Of a DNA stretch of 64,000 bases, positions 63,664 to 64,000 are shown in pieces. Origin of the DNA: Roseiarcus sp963749715. GTDB lineage: Bacteria > Pseudomonadota > Alphaproteobacteria > Rhizobiales > Beijerinckiaceae. Every line of letters begins with the position of its first letter. The stretch's first letter is position 1. The position numbers were made by a program, and so were the translations under genes. The notes under the pieces are model-generated. The model did no database searches, was not told where the DNA came from, and saw only the letters and a program-made list of their open reading frames with translations. Location of the stretch: positions 62,001-126,000 of the forward strand of contig CAVVNR010000003.1 in assembly GCA_963749715.1 (NCBI GenBank), read 5' to 3'.

Positions 63664-64000
63664 GGAATATTTGCATACGATGATCCGCGTGACCGACATC
63701 AAGGCCACGGTCGCCTTTTTCGAGCTCATGGGCTTTGTCGAGACGCGGCGCGTCGATAACGAGAAGGGCCGCTACACCCTGGTCTTTCTCGCCGCGCCCG
63801 GCGATGTCGAGCGGGCGAAGAAGGATCAGGCGGCGCTGGTCGAGCTCACCTACAATTGGGACCCGGAGGTCTATGCGGCCGGGCGCAATTTCGGCCACCT
63901 CGCCTATCGCGTCGACGACATCTACGCAACCTGCGCCAAGCTCAAGGCGGCGGGCGTCACGATCAACCGGCCGCCGCGCGACGGCCACATGGCGTTCATC
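63662..64000 (+). CDS. gloA: Lactoylglutathione lyase, partial
   Basis: Glyoxalase I, detoxifying methylglyoxal as its glutathione adduct; cut by the window end after 113 residues. MEYLHTMIRVTDIKATVAFFELMGF at the start (metal His5), ALVELTYNW (metal Glu) and FGHLAYRVDDIYATCAKLKAAGV (metal His) match the family. Divergent from, and overlapping by 2 bases, the assumed CDF start. Confidence 0.93.
   Translation, partial: MEYLHTMIRVTDIKATVAFFELMGFVETRRVDNEKGRYTLVFLAAPGDVERAKKDQAALVELTYNWDPEVYAAGRNFGHLAYRVDDIYATCAKLKAAGVTINRPPRDGHMAFI

Overview
The window is 64 kb of GC-rich chromosome from an alphaproteobacterium, most likely of the order Hyphomicrobiales (Rhizobiales), Beijerinckiaceae/Methylocystaceae-like. 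The evidence is indirect: the rpmH-rnpA-yidC-yihA order, a homospermidine synthase, a DUF882 M15-type murein peptidase, DUF1344, PEP-CTERM proteins and GTCATTGCGAG...CTCGCAATGAC dispersed palindromes. No rRNA, tRNA, CRISPR array or phage module was seen. Genus cannot be fixed from sequence reading alone.

Layout. 1-7124: a PEP-CTERM secreted protein, dxs with a tiny membrane-protein gene overlapping its stop, then rpmH, rnpA, yidC and yihA as a tight translation/membrane-insertion block, and a TMEM175-type membrane protein. 7285-13478: pobA, an ABC1 kinase and an M3 oligopeptidase (frameshifted), opposite a sigma-54 response regulator. 13583-17245: two murein enzymes, an L,D-transpeptidase (frameshifted) and DUF882. 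17294-20339 and 20490-21438: a flavin/quinone redox group (SnoaL-like protein, WrbA, DoxX, nitroreductase, FMN reductase) with a divergent LysR regulator. 21443-26550: TAXI-type binding protein, ndk, NIPSNAP, a lone IS3 OrfA-like gene, DUF1344, a Tam-like methyltransferase and an orphan ParA. 26682-30632: YciI, two DUF899 proteins and two VOC proteins under a TetR regulator with a clear operator. 31028-34017: a beta-carbonic-anhydrase-like protein, a dead cytochrome P460 gene and homospermidine synthase. 35100-39957: a four-gene operon of sugar-type ABC transporter plus methylthioribose kinase, probably a methylthioribose uptake and salvage unit. 40255-50809: dapD, a BKACE/aminotransferase divergon, lolA, xth, a metallo-beta-lactamase-fold hydrolase, a penicillin-acylase-type hydrolase and a TPR sulfotransferase. 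51183-56883: a secreted small protein, an HTH protein, an overlapping response regulator/cNMP/metallopeptidase operon, an HNH nuclease, decayed transposase and DUF899 fragments, an SDR and a glutathione peroxidase. 57077-61980: a less GC-rich accessory stretch with a PEP-CTERM gene split by an IS5-family element, a TPR fragment and a TPR/O-GlcNAc-transferase. 62149-64000: a CDF transporter and the start of gloA.

A pervasive feature is single-base disruption: at least ten conserved genes (including dapD) are readable only across one small indel, and several indels sit in homopolymers or short repeats. The simplest reading is an indel-prone assembly, so frameshifted genes are annotated across the break and flagged. 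True decay is better supported where several lesions or large deletions coincide (P460, DUF899 remnant, IS5 remnant).

I did not find a convincing wholly new system. The best leads are the IS5 insertion that can be reversed in silico to restore a PEP-CTERM gene, the three-way-junction palindrome after the ABC1 kinase gene, the methylthioribose transporter/kinase operon, the response regulator/cNMP/zincin operon, and the 80-bp direct repeats around the SnoaL-like gene.
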